NCBI RefSeq assembly: GCF_044377145.1
Contig: NZ_JBILJQ010000013.1
Coordinates: 18,613 to 82,612 of the forward strand
Direction: 5' to 3'
Source: Aquimonas sp044377145
GTDB taxonomy: Bacteria > Pseudomonadota > Gammaproteobacteria > Xanthomonadales > Xanthomonadaceae
DNA: 64,000 bases
Positions 1 to 7,803 of this stretch are shown here, piece after piece; position 1 is the stretch's first letter, and each line of letters opens with the position of its first letter. The translations under genes and the position numbers were made by a program. The notes below the pieces were generated by a model. The model searched no databases. It worked only from the letters and a program-made list of their open reading frames with translations, and was not told where the DNA came from.

Positions 1-1721
1 TCGCGCGGCGATTCGCTGATCGAGAAGATCGTGGTGTGCATCTCGGCCGACGAGTTGTCGACGGTGATGCCGCCTGACAGTTCCTGCTGCTGCTTCTTCG
101 GGTCGTTGGTGGTGAGGTCCGGCGAGATGCGCTGCCAGCTCTGGCCGCGGTCGCGGGTGCGGAACAGGAACTGCGCGCCGAGGTAGAGCGAGCCCTTGTT
201 GGTCGCCGAGAGGTGCATCGGCGAGTTCCAGTTGAAGCGCAGCTTCTCGCCGGCGCCGGCCTTCGGCTGGATGTCGCGGGCCAAGCGCGTCTCGCGGTCG
301 AACACGGTGATGTTGCCGCCCTGGTACTCGGCGTAGACGTAGCGCGGGTCGGCGTTGTCGGGCAGCACCCAGAAGCCGTCGCCGCCGTAGATGTTGTTCC
401 AGCGGTCGTTGGTGACGCCGCCCGGGTAGCTGGAATCACCGATCCACGAGCTGTTGTCCTGCAGGCCGCCGTACACCTGGTAGGGATCCTGCTGGTCGAC
501 CGCGACTCGGTAGAACTGCGAGATCGGCAGGTTGCCCGCCTTCCACCAGCGCGAACCGCCGTCGTAGCTGTACCACATGCCGCCGTCGTCACCCATGACG
601 ATGTGCTGCGGGTTGGTCGGGTTCACCCAGACGTCGTGCGAGTCGGCATGGGTGGCGCCCGCGGTGTCGGCGAAGCTCTTGCCGCCGTCGGTGCTGACGA
701 TCAGCCGCAGGTTGGTCTTGAAGACGCGATCGGCGTTGGTAGGGTCGACGATGAGGTTGGCGAAGTAGAACGGGCGCCAGACCATCATCTGGCTCTTGTC
801 GCGCTGCTCCCACGTCGCGCCGCCGTCCTCGGAGGCGTACAGCGCCGAATCCACGCCCTCGATGAAGGCGTAGACGCGCTTGGAATCGGAAGGCGCGATC
901 TCGACCTCGATGCGGCCGTAGGGCTTGGCCGGCAGGCCGTTGCTGCCCGCGGCCAGTTCGCGCCAAGTGCTGCCGCCGTCGGTGGAGCGGAAGAGACCGC
1001 TCCCCGAGTTGGCCGTCGGGCCCTCGCCGCCGGAGCGGAAGGTCCAACCCTGACGACGGAAATCCCAGGTGCCGGCGAACATCACGTCGGGGTTGCTCGG
1101 GTCCATGGTGACGCCGGAGCAGCCCGTTGACAGGTTGGGGCCCTTCAGCACCAGCTGCCAGGTCGCGCCGCCGTCCGTCGTGCGGTACAGGCCGCGGTCC
1201 GGGGAGTCGCTCCAGAGCTTGCCGGGGGCGCAGACGTAGACGGTGTTGCCGTCCTTCGGATGCACGAGGATCTTGGTGATGCGCTCGCTGTTCGGCAGGC
1301 CCAGGTACTCCCAGGTGCTGCCACCGTCACGCGTGCGGTACATGCCGTTGCCGATCGACACCGAGTTGCGCGTCCAGCTTTCGCCGGTGCCCACCCACAG
1401 GGTCTCGGGATCATTGGGGTCGAGCGCGAGCGCGCCGATCGACTGCACGGGCTGCTTGTCGAAGATGGGCTGGTAGGTCGTGCCGCTGTCTTCGGATTTC
1501 CAGATGCCGCCCGAGGCGGCGCCAGCGTAGATCGTGACCTTGCCGCCTTCGGTGTGCGCGGCGATCGCCGAAATGCGGCCGCTCATGGTGGCCGAGCCGA
1601 TGTTGCGGGCGCCGAGGCCGGAAATGGTGGCGCTGTCGAAGCGCACCGCCGGGGAGTCGACCGCCATGGCGGTCGTGCCGGAGGCGAGCAGGAGGGCCGC
1701 GACCAGGGAATGGGTCTTCAT
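1..1721 (-). CDS. Secreted Asp-box (VPS10/sortilin-like, BNR) beta-propeller protein, 3' end outside window
   Basis: The reading frame is open from an ATG at 1721 to the left edge, so about 573 N-terminal residues are seen and the C-terminus is missing. It starts with a signal peptide (MKTHSLVAALLLASGTTAMA). At least seven Asp-box motifs of the form S/T-x-D-x-G-x-S/T-W follow, for example RTRDGGSTW, RTTDGGATW, RSTDGGSTW, ASEDGGATW and RTRDRGQSW, with the spacing expected for a multi-bladed propeller. This is the layout of exported 'VPS10 domain/glycosyl hydrolase' proteins of proteobacteria. Their substrate is generally unknown, and Asp boxes alone do not prove sialidase activity. A GAGGA Shine-Dalgarno precedes the start. 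It follows the LolA-like gene with a 14-bp gap, so the two are probably co-transcribed. The family call is firm; the function is unknown. Confidence 0.85.
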   Translation of the reverse strand, partial: MKTHSLVAALLLASGTTAMAVDSPAVRFDSATISGLGARNIGSATMSGRISAIAAHTEGGKVTIYAGAASGGIWKSEDSGTTYQPIFDKQPVQSIGALALDPNDPETLWVGTGESWTRNSVSIGNGMYRTRDGGSTWEYLGLPNSERITKILVHPKDGNTVYVCAPGKLWSDSPDRGLYRTTDGGATWQLVLKGPNLSTGCSGVTMDPSNPDVMFAGTWDFRRQGWTFRSGGEGPTANSGSGLFRSTDGGSTWRELAAGSNGLPAKPYGRIEVEIAPSDSKRVYAFIEGVDSALYASEDGGATWEQRDKSQMMVWRPFYFANLIVDPTNADRVFKTNLRLIVSTDGGKSFADTAGATHADSHDVWVNPTNPQHIVMGDDGGMWYSYDGGSRWWKAGNLPISQFYRVAVDQQDPYQVYGGLQDNSSWIGDSSYPGGVTNDRWNNIYGGDGFWVLPDNADPRYVYAEYQGGNITVFDRETRLARDIQPKAGAGEKLRFNWNSPMHLSATNKGSLYLGAQFLFRTRDRGQSWQRISPDLTTNDPKKQQQELSGGITVDNSSAEMHTTIFSISESPR

Positions 1722-1735
1722 GATCGTGTCCTCGT

Positions 1736-2473
1736 TCAGCGGGTGGGGAAGGCGAACTGGGCGGGGTCGATCTCGACGCCGGCTTCGATCTTCTCGATCT
1801 CGACCTTCTGCGATTTCGGACCGCCCTTGGCGCCGGACTCGATCGAGAACGGCAGGTACACGCCATTGACCCGCTCGTAGTTGCCGACGTCGGTTTCCTG
1901 CTCCTGCTTCACGCCGCGGACCGTCGTCTGCACCAGCGAGCGGATCTCGAGGAAGTAGTCCGGGTCGAAGTACATCGTCTGCACGTCGCCGTTCTTCAAC
2001 GTCACTTTCAGCTTGTGTGCCTCGGTGCCGTCCACGTCCTCGGTGCCCTGGTACTCGACCTGGTGACCCTTGGCCTGCCAGTCCACCAGCGGGCCGTCGA
2101 GGTCGGCGCAGTACTCAAGCGACTTGGCGTCGTCGGCGGACATGCGCTCCGGATCGCGGCGGCCCTGGAAGGGCGAGACGTTCCAGCCCGTGCCCCCGTC
2201 ATAGGCCGTGATGGCGGTGAGCCCCTGCAGCGCGACCTCCGTGCGGCAGCCGGCGTCGGCGCGAACGAGGTTCAGGTAGGCCATCTCGATCGAAAAGTCG
2301 CCTTCCGCATAGACCATGCGCCCGCTCGCGCGGACGGCGTCGATGGCCTGGATATTCTCGAGTCCGCCGCGGGCTTCGATGTTTTTTGCGATCAGCTCTT
2401 CGGCGTTCATCGCCGAGGTCGTGGATGCCGCGGCTAAGCAGAAGCCCGCGGCGAGCGCGTTCAGAATCTTCAT
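1736..2473 (-). CDS. LolA/outer-membrane lipoprotein-sorting-like periplasmic protein
   Basis: This is a 245-residue protein with a signal peptide (MKILNALAAGFCLAAASTTSAMNA). The rest resembles the LolA/RseB-like half-barrel fold: an N-terminal helix (AEELIAKNIEARGGLENI) followed by repeated beta strands such as TEAHKLKVTLKNGDVQTMYFD, ending in GVEIDPAQFAFP. Proteins of this type often carry the annotation 'outer membrane lipoprotein-sorting protein', but the true ligand is unknown. It is not the housekeeping LolA, which is shorter and lies elsewhere. It is the first gene of a pair with the Asp-box protein 14 bp downstream, which suggests a shared periplasmic or envelope role. The ATG at 2473 gives a clean signal peptide. 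Confidence 0.75.
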   Translation of the reverse strand: MKILNALAAGFCLAAASTTSAMNAEELIAKNIEARGGLENIQAIDAVRASGRMVYAEGDFSIEMAYLNLVRADAGCRTEVALQGLTAITAYDGGTGWNVSPFQGRRDPERMSADDAKSLEYCADLDGPLVDWQAKGHQVEYQGTEDVDGTEAHKLKVTLKNGDVQTMYFDPDYFLEIRSLVQTTVRGVKQEQETDVGNYERVNGVYLPFSIESGAKGGPKSQKVEIEKIEAGVEIDPAQFAFPTR

Positions 2474-2624
2474 GATGGGTCCTCCCTAGGACGCGGCGCT
2501 GGCAGCCAGAATTGACTTGCTCTTCACCGCGGGCAGTCTAGCCACGGGGGGATGCGGGCCCATCGGCCGGAAGTCACGCCGCGCCGCAGCGCCCCGCACG
2601 CCGGAACAGCGAAAAAGGAAGGCC

Positions 2625-2748
2625 GCGGAACTGATCCCCGTCTCGGCCCGTGCACCGCTGGCCTCGGCGCTCACGCTGTTCTCGGGTTTCGGGCTCGGCA
2701 CCCTGTTGATGCCCGTGGCGGCGCTGTTCTTCCCGTTCAACATCAAAA
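2625..2748 (+). pseudogene. Fragment of a TauE/SafE-type permease
   Basis: A short plus-strand frame reads PLASALTLFSGFGLGTLL and then MPVAALFFPFNI. This matches the first membrane segment of TauE/SafE sulfite-exporter family permeases (…ASALTLFSGFGLGTLLxPxFALFFP…). The match stops abruptly near 2748, where RAYT-derived sequence begins, and there is no further permease sequence. It is therefore a truncated remnant of about 40 codons, probably left by insertion or deletion at the RAYT locus. The identification rests on motif memory over one transmembrane segment only. Confidence 0.5.
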
Positions 2749-2759
2749 GGTCAGGTTCG

Positions 2760-3104
2760 TTTATCCCTTGGACTTGGACGGCCACGGAAACGAACCTCGC
2801 TGGCGAGCTGGGTTGCCAGTGCTGCGGTAGCTGGCGTCGAAGCAGCCCGCCTCGCTTCGCCCGATGGCCTGCTTGCTCCGCCAGACGCCCCCACCTCGGC
2901 GGGCATCACCAACAGGTGCAGGTGGTTGGTCATCAGTACGTAGACGTGCATCTCTCAGCTATTCAGCAAGGGCGTGTCGATGGTGCCGACCACGACCGTC
3001 CTGGTCGTCGACGCCGCAGGCAAAGCAGGTTCAACCATCGTTGCCGCGCTGAACGACGTGCTGCGCGGTGCTCGCGAGTTCGAAGCTGGATACGCGCGCC
3101 ATAA
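2760..3104 (-). pseudogene. Decayed REP-associated tyrosine transposase (RAYT, Y1_Tnp), copy 1
   Basis: From an ATG at 3104 the frame reads MARVSSFELASTAQHVVQRGNDG and then stops; the usual RAYT N-terminus is M-A-R-x-x-R-x-x-x-x-x-x-x-x-Q-H-V-x-Q-R-G-N-N. Further down, in another frame, comes YVLMTNHLHLLVMPAEVG, which is the HUH-type histidine motif of the family. Two in-frame stops and at least one frameshift separate the pieces, and the C-terminal half is absent. The gene is dead. It lies directly upstream of, and divergent from, the Phd/ParE toxin-antitoxin pair. Confidence 0.75.
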
Positions 3105-3263
3105 GAGCCCCCAGGCAAAGTAAGTCGGAGCCCGCTGGATTGAACACGGCCATGGCATCGCTACCGCTCTGCATGCAGCGCAGGAAATGCAGCCGGTCCC
3201 TTGTGCTGCGTTGCCTGCGCACTCGCTTGACCTGCAGCGCGCGGCAGGGCTTGCGACCTGACA

Positions 3264-3283
3264 AGTGATACTTTAGTGTCACT
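3264..3283 (+). promoter_or_regulatory. Candidate operator of the toxin-antitoxin operon
   Basis: A 20-bp imperfect palindrome (AGTGATACTTTAGTGTCACT) ends two bases before the antitoxin ATG. Phd/YefM antitoxins usually repress their own operon by binding such a palindrome. Its position leaves no room for a Shine-Dalgarno, so the transcript may have a very short leader. A possible -10 (GATACT) lies inside the palindrome. The repeat is seen directly; the role is inferred. Confidence 0.5.
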
Positions 3284-3285
3284 CC

Positions 3286-3543
3286 ATGCGCACCGAACTT
3301 GTCACCACGCTCAAGCGGCAGGCCACTGAACTTCTCTCGGATGTGGAGCGGAGCAAGCAGCCGATCCTGATCACCCAGCACGGCCTGCCCAGCGCCTATC
3401 TGGTCGACGTGGAGACTTACGAGCTGATGCAGCAACGCATGAGCGTGCTGGAAGGCATCGCGCGCGGTGAACAGGCCGTAGCGGAAGGTCGCGTGGTCAC
3501 CCACGATCAGGCCAAGGCCCGACTGGCTCGATGGCTGAAATAA
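3286..3543 (+). CDS. Phd/YefM-family antitoxin
   Basis: This 85-residue protein has the typical antitoxin plan: an N-terminal DNA-binding part (MRTELVTTLKRQATELLSDVE…PILITQHGLPSAYLVDVETYE) and a charged helical C-terminus (EGIARGEQAVAEGRVVTHDQAKARLARWLK) that would wrap the toxin. The 'ILITxxGxPxAxLV' core is diagnostic of Phd/YefM. It overlaps the downstream toxin by 13 bp, implying translational coupling. The palindrome immediately upstream is the likely autoregulatory site. Both genes look intact, unlike the decayed transposase next to them. Confidence 0.9.
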   Translation: MRTELVTTLKRQATELLSDVERSKQPILITQHGLPSAYLVDVETYELMQQRMSVLEGIARGEQAVAEGRVVTHDQAKARLARWLK

Positions 3544-3848
3544 TCTGGTCGGAGCCGGCACTGGCAGACCTCGAAGCCATCACCGACTACATCGCACTGG
3601 AGAGCCCAGCGGCCGCAGCGGAAGTCGTGCAGCGCGTGCTCGCGCACGTGGAGCAGCTGGCCGAGCGCCCCGAGAGCGGCGTCCGCGTCCCCGAACTGGG
3701 CCGCTCGCGCTATCGCCAGCTCGTTCAACCACCCTGCCGCGTGTTCTATCGCCACGATAGGCAACGGGTGTTCATCGTCCACGTCATGCGCACCGAGCGT
3801 TTGCTGCGCAAGTCCCGACTGGCGCGGGCGCGACCTTCCAAACCCTGA
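3531..3848 (+). CDS. ParE/RelE-superfamily toxin
   Basis: This 105-residue protein has the ParE layout: IIWSEPALADLEAITDYIA at the N-terminus, the central arginine stretch GVRVPELGRSRYRQLV, then CRVFYRHD and VFIVHVMRTERLL. ParE toxins target DNA gyrase and RelE toxins cleave mRNA on the ribosome. The pattern of an N-terminal helix pair and Y-R/V-x-Y-R strands favours ParE, but the target cannot be fixed from sequence. It overlaps the antitoxin by 13 bp. A remnant of a second, closely related toxin lies at 7628-7712. Confidence 0.9.
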   Translation: MAEIIWSEPALADLEAITDYIALESPAAAAEVVQRVLAHVEQLAERPESGVRVPELGRSRYRQLVQPPCRVFYRHDRQRVFIVHVMRTERLLRKSRLARARPSKP

Positions 3849-3924
3849 CGCCGACGATCCGGTTCGGTTCGTTTTGCCACTTGTGCCCCGCCGCACGGCT
3901 CCCCCGAACGGCGGGAATTTCGCC

Positions 3925-4149
3925 TCAAAGCCGCGGATCGACAGGCTCGCTTTCAGGCGCCAGCACCCCGAACACGCACTCGTGCACCCGATACAGCGGT
4001 TCACGCTCGACAAAGCGGTGCAGTGCCTCTTCGTCACGGCACAGCACGACGATGGCCCGCGCCCCCATGTGCTCGCCTGGCAACCAGAGGAGGCGCGCGG
4101 CGTGATCAGCTACCCGCTGCTGTAGGAGCGAGCTTGCTCGCGACCGCAC
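3925..4149 (-). pseudogene. Small ORF, possibly the C-terminal remnant of a YCII-like protein
   Basis: A 74-codon frame contains ARLLWLPGEHMGARAIVVLC and then RDEEALHRFVEREPLYRVHE, ending CVFGVLAPESEPVDPRL. The pattern of a beta strand, an E-A-x-x-F-V-x-x-x-P-L helix and a final strand resembles the second half of YCII domains. There is no convincing start: the first codons lie inside a REP sequence. It may be a truncated gene whose 5' part was replaced by repeats, or a chance frame. The assignment is weak. Confidence 0.3.
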
Positions 4150-4195
4150 CTGTTCTCAGGGTCAAGGCTGCGATCGCCTGCGATCAGGCTCCTAC
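4122..4195. repeat. Inverted pair of REP sequences (BIME-like)
   Basis: Two REP units face each other: GTAGGAGCGAGCTTGCTCGC at 4122-4141 and its inverted relative ending GATCAGGCTCCTAC at 4182-4195. Each unit forms a small hairpin, and the outer ends GTAGGAGC/GCTCCTAC are exact complements. This is the REP type common in Pseudomonas and Xanthomonadales genomes, mobilised in trans by RAYT transposases. The two local RAYT genes are both dead, so an active copy, if any, lies elsewhere. Confidence 0.7.
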
Positions 4196-4271
4196 AACAG
4201 CGAGCTTCGATGCGTGAGCGCGCCTGGATGCGCGCGCTCCGTCTGTTCTGAGGCAGTGCTCCGTTGTGGTG

Positions 4272-4296
4272 TTGGGCCGCGCTGCGCTTGGCCCAA
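4272..4296. repeat. TTGGGCC palindromic repeat, copy 1
   Basis: This 25-bp unit begins TTGGGCC and ends GGCCCAA around GCGCTGCGCTT, so it can fold into a hairpin with a 7-bp stem. The same unit occurs twice more at 8992-9017 and 9067-9091. It lies downstream of the RCC1-repeat gene (which ends at 4397) and could act in transcript ending or stability, but no T-run follows. The rest of 4197-4396 shows no gene. Confidence 0.6.
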
Positions 4297-4396
4297 GCTC
4301 AAAGTGGATCCGGCAGCTGGCGTGCACTCTTGTCCTCGCCTCGCTGTTCGCCTTGGCGCCGCAGCGCGTTCGGCGAAATGGCGATCCCCGCCGTGC

Positions 4397-6715
4397 TCAC
4401 GGCTCGCTCTCGAACCCGTTGAAGAACAGGAAGTCGGTCATCAGCACGTCGCCAGGCAGACCGTAGTTGCGGCCGCCGATGCCGAGCTGGCCTCTCACGT
4501 TGCTGCCCCAGCATTTCACCCCAGCGCCCGTGGTGAGGGCACAGGTGTGGTCGCCACCCGCGGCGATCGCGTTGACGCCGCTGCTGAGTCCGCTGACGTC
4601 CACTGCAGTCAAGCGATTCATGATGGTGCCGTCACCGAGCTGGCCGTTGCCGTTGTAGCCCCAACAATTCACCCCGCCGCCCGTGGTGAGGGCGCAGGTG
4701 TGGGACCTGCCCGCAGCGATGGCGATGACCCCGCTGCTGAGTCCGCTGACGTCTGCCTCGGTCAAGCGCTCCGTTGTGGTGCCGTCACCGAGCTGGCCGG
4801 ATAAATTGTAGCCCCAGCACTTCACCCCGCCGCCGGTGGTGACGGCGCAGGTGTGGCCTATGCCCGCGGCGATGGCGCTGACCCCGCTGCTCAGTCCGCT
4901 GACGTCCACCGCAGTCAAGCGAGCCGAGCTACTGCCGTCCCCAAGCTGACCGGAGTAGTTGTTGCCCCAGCACTTGACCCCGCCGCCGGTGGTGAGCGCG
5001 CAGGTGTGGGTGCTGCCCGCCACGATGGCGCTCACCCCGCTGCTGAGTCCGCTGACGTCTACCGCGGTCAAGCGCTCCGTGGTGGTGCCGTCACCGAGCT
5101 GGCCGGATAGGTTGTAGCCCCAGCACTTCACCCCGCCGCCGGTGGTGAGCGCGCAGGTGTGGGAGGTGCCCGCCACGATGGCGCTCACCCCGCTGCTCAG
5201 TCCACTGACGTCCACCGCAGTCAAGCGAGCCGCGTTACTGCCGTCCCCAAGCTGGCCGCGGCTGTTAGCGCCCCAGCACTGGACCCCACCGCCCGTGGTG
5301 AGGGCGCAGGTGTGGCTGTCGCCCGCGGCGATGACGCTGACCCCGCTGCTCAGTCCGCTGACGTCCACCGCAGTCAAGCGTGCCGATGTGGTGCCGTCAC
5401 CGAGCTGACCGTGGACGTTGTTGCCCCAGCACTTCACCCCGCCGCCGGTGGTGAGGGCGCAGGCGTGCTCGTAGCCAGTGGCGATGGCGTTGACCCCGCT
5501 GCCCAGCCCGTTGACGTCCACCGCAGTCAAGCGAACGGTGGTCGTGCCGTCACCGAGCTGACCGAAGAAGTTGTCGCCCCAGCACTTGACCCCGCTGCCG
5601 GTGGTGACGGCGCAGGTGTGGCCTATGCCCGCGGCGATGGCGCTGACCCCGCTGCTCAGTCCGCTGACGTCCACCGCAGTCGAACGATTCATGGCGGTGC
5701 CGTCACCGAGCTGACCGAAGAAGTTGCTGCCCCAGCACTTGGCCCCGCCGCCGGTGGTGAGGGCGCATGTGTGGGTTTGGCCCGCGGCGATGGCGCTGAC
5801 CCCGCTGCCTAGTCCGTTGACGTCCACCGGAGTGAGGAGCTGGTTGGCGGTGCCGTCACCCAGCTGGCCGCGCAAGTTGCTGCCCCAGCACTTGGCCCCG
5901 CCGCCGGTGGTGAGGGCGCATGTGTGGGTTTGGCCCGCGGCGATGGCGCCGACCCCGCTGCCTAGACCGCTTACATCTGCTGCAGTCCACCTATTCCAGG
6001 TGGTGCCGTCACCGAGCTGGCCGTAACCGTTGTAGCCCCAACACTTGACCCCGCCGCTCGTGGTGAGGGCGCAGGTGTGCCGATCGCCCGCGGCGATGGC
6101 GCTGACCTCGCTGCTCAGGCCACTCACGTCCACTGCAGTCCAGCGATCGGTGTTGGTGTTGTCGCCGAGCTGGCCGCTGGAGTTTGCACCCCAGCATTTG
6201 ACCCCGCCGCCCGAGGTGATGGCGCACGTGTGCGACCCTCCCGAAGTGATGGCGCTGACCCCGCTGCTCAGTCCGCTGACGTCCACCGCAGTCAAGCGAG
6301 CCGAGCTACTGCCGTCCCCAAGCTGACCGGAGTAGTTGTTGCCCCAGCACTTGACCCCTCCACCCGTGGTGAGAACGCAGCTGTGGGCGCTGCCCGTGGC
6401 GATAGCGCTGACCCCACTGCCCAGTCCGCTTACGTCCACCGCAGTCAGGCGATCCGTGGTAGTGCCATCACCGAGCTGGCCGCGGCTGTTACTGCCCCAG
6501 CACTTGACCCCGCCACCGGTGGTGAGGCCACAGCTGTGGCCCCCGCCCGCGGCGACTTGGGAGATGTCGTTGAGCGTTGTCTGTGCATGCGCCGGGATGA
6601 GGATGGTCGAGAACGCAAGCAGCAGAAGCAGCGCGAGCACGCCTCGCCCGCTGCTGTGACGCTGCAACCTGCTCAAAAGCCCGCACAGCGTTGTTGGCAA
6701 GAAATGAATATTCAA
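4397..6715 (-). CDS. Secreted RCC1-repeat protein with 51-residue tandem units
   Basis: This 772-residue protein starts at a TTG at 6715, chosen because GGAG lies five bases upstream and no ATG fits. A signal segment (GVLALLLLLAFSTILIPAHA) ends near residue 45. Thirteen nearly identical 51-residue units follow, each of the form K-C-W-G-x-N-x-x-G-Q-L-G-D-G-T…V-D-V-S-G-L…A-I-A-A-G-x-x-H-T-C-A-L-T-T-G-G-G-V, plus a partial 14th. These are RCC1/alpha-tubulin-suppressor repeats, which fold as seven-bladed propellers, so the chain could make two. Two cysteines per unit may form disulfides outside the cell. The C-terminus ends FLFFNGFESEP, a tail shared with the S8 protease at 21.3 kb. Ligand and role are unknown. 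Confidence 0.88.
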   Translation of the reverse strand: MNIHFLPTTLCGLLSRLQRHSSGRGVLALLLLLAFSTILIPAHAQTTLNDISQVAAGGGHSCGLTTGGGVKCWGSNSRGQLGDGTTTDRLTAVDVSGLGSGVSAIATGSAHSCVLTTGGGVKCWGNNYSGQLGDGSSSARLTAVDVSGLSSGVSAITSGGSHTCAITSGGGVKCWGANSSGQLGDNTNTDRWTAVDVSGLSSEVSAIAAGDRHTCALTTSGGVKCWGYNGYGQLGDGTTWNRWTAADVSGLGSGVGAIAAGQTHTCALTTGGGAKCWGSNLRGQLGDGTANQLLTPVDVNGLGSGVSAIAAGQTHTCALTTGGGAKCWGSNFFGQLGDGTAMNRSTAVDVSGLSSGVSAIAAGIGHTCAVTTGSGVKCWGDNFFGQLGDGTTTVRLTAVDVNGLGSGVNAIATGYEHACALTTGGGVKCWGNNVHGQLGDGTTSARLTAVDVSGLSSGVSVIAAGDSHTCALTTGGGVQCWGANSRGQLGDGSNAARLTAVDVSGLSSGVSAIVAGTSHTCALTTGGGVKCWGYNLSGQLGDGTTTERLTAVDVSGLSSGVSAIVAGSTHTCALTTGGGVKCWGNNYSGQLGDGSSSARLTAVDVSGLSSGVSAIAAGIGHTCAVTTGGGVKCWGYNLSGQLGDGTTTERLTEADVSGLSSGVIAIAAGRSHTCALTTGGGVNCWGYNGNGQLGDGTIMNRLTAVDVSGLSSGVNAIAAGGDHTCALTTGAGVKCWGSNVRGQLGIGGRNYGLPGDVLMTDFLFFNGFESEP
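4410..6560. repeat. 153-bp tandem coding repeats (about 14 units)
   Basis: Within the RCC1 gene the DNA itself repeats every 153 bp, with strong identity between units. Two non-adjacent units are almost the same at DNA level: around 4915-4960 and 6290-6345 both read GTCAAGCGAGCCGAGCTACT and continue alike. That suggests recent duplication, slippage or gene conversion rather than old divergence. Such an array is a likely site of copy-number variation between strains and of assembly collapse. Confidence 0.8.
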
Positions 6716-6959
6716 GACGACTCCAAAGTTGTGGTTCCAGACGGTGGCCGGTTAGGGCCGTCGCGCCTGGGAAGAATTGTCGAATGATGGCGAATGAAGG
6801 GAACGGTCGATCAACGCATCCGAATGCGTGTGCCCGGCATTTTAGAGCACCATCTACCGGGTCAGGTCCAGCTTTCTGGCACCGTGCGCCTGCTACCCGG
6901 CGGCGATGACCCGGAGCTGCGTTGCTAGACCCGTGGGCTCCACCGGTGACTCGAAGATC

Positions 6960-7425
6960 ATGGCTGCCGTCGGCATTGCGGGCGTCGCTGCACCAGGGGC
7001 ACAGGTCAGGCCCGGCCGGGCTGCCGGCGCGCACCGGGTTCAACTCGATGCAGCGATCGCCACTGAGCAGGTAACGATCGCCATCGACGAGTGCCGCGTT
7101 GAGGCGCCCTTCCCAGAGGGTGCCGGTGCGGCAGTAGCAGGCGTTGAAGCGGGCCACTCTGCGTCGCCCGATGGCTTGCCTCCTCCGCAAGACGCCACCC
7201 ACCTCAGCGGGCGTCACCCGCAGGTGCACGTGGTGGGTCATCAACATGCAGGCATGCGGCACAGCCCTGCCGCATCGCGGCCTCGGCGAGCGCCTGTCGA
7301 TGGTGCCGACTATCGACGTTGCTGATGTCCACATCGTGGGCACAGCAGGGCTTGCGGTCGTTGCCGCGCTGCACGAGGTGCTGCGCGATGCCGACGAGGT
7401 CTAAGCGCGGTTCGCGTGCCATCAA
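6960..7425 (-). pseudogene. Decayed RAYT transposase, copy 2
   Basis: The N-terminus MAREPRLDLVGIAQHLVQRG is in one frame (start at 7425 or 7422). The catalytic and C-terminal parts follow in another: ACMLMTHHVHLRVTPAEVGG, then ARFNACYCRTGTLWEGRLNA, then DRYLLSGDRCIELNPVRAG. Intact relatives read Y-V-L-M-x-N-H-V-H-L-L and R-Y-I-E-L-N-P-V-R-A-G. The frameshift after about residue 32 and several odd substitutions show that it is dead. It is better preserved than copy 1 at 2760-3104. The stretch 6716-6960 between it and the RCC1 gene holds nothing recognisable. Confidence 0.8.
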
Positions 7426-7627
7426 AAACTGCCGGCGTGAACTCGCGAGCAGCGGGCTGGATCAGCCCCAGCGGCGGCAGCGGAGCACGGCTGAGGCTGC
7501 GGTGGGAATTGAACCTGACGTCTGCCGATGGGCCGCGGTAGATCGGAGGCTGTGGGCTGCCGTGGCAGCTCGCTCGCGACCCGCCCTGCGCTGCGGCCTG
7601 ATGCCTGGGTCGCCTGCAAGCCAGCAC

Positions 7628-7712
7628 GTGTTGATCGTCCACGTCATGCGCACCGAGCGACTGCTACGCCAAGGCCGGCTTGTGCGGGCGCGACGCTCGA
7701 AGCCTTGGCACC
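7628..7712 (+). pseudogene. C-terminal remnant of a ParE-type toxin
   Basis: About 27 codons read VLIVHVMRTERLLRQGRLVR and then ARRSKP, matching the last residues of the intact toxin at 3531-3848 (VFIVHVMRTERLLRKSRLAR, ARPSKP). The DNA is also clearly similar. No antitoxin or toxin N-terminus survives between the broken RAYT gene at 7425 and this fragment. The remnant probably derives from a duplicated RAYT plus toxin-antitoxin segment. The region 7713-7803 shows nothing more. Confidence 0.75.
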
Positions 7713-7803
7713 TGCACGGGGCGCCCCGCCGCCCTTCTGCAACTCCTCGTCGCATCTTCTGCGAACGCCATCGTCGAACGGCGACGCCTGCGCGTTTGAC
7801 GGC

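Noticed and set aside
5159..5812. Repeating plus-strand ORFs opposite the RCC1 gene
   Set aside because: Their repeats simply mirror the 153-bp RCC1 units on the other strand.
4410..6560. Regularly spaced repeats that might suggest a CRISPR-like array
   Set aside because: The whole 153-bp unit is repeated and coding; there are no short repeats with unique spacers and no cas genes.
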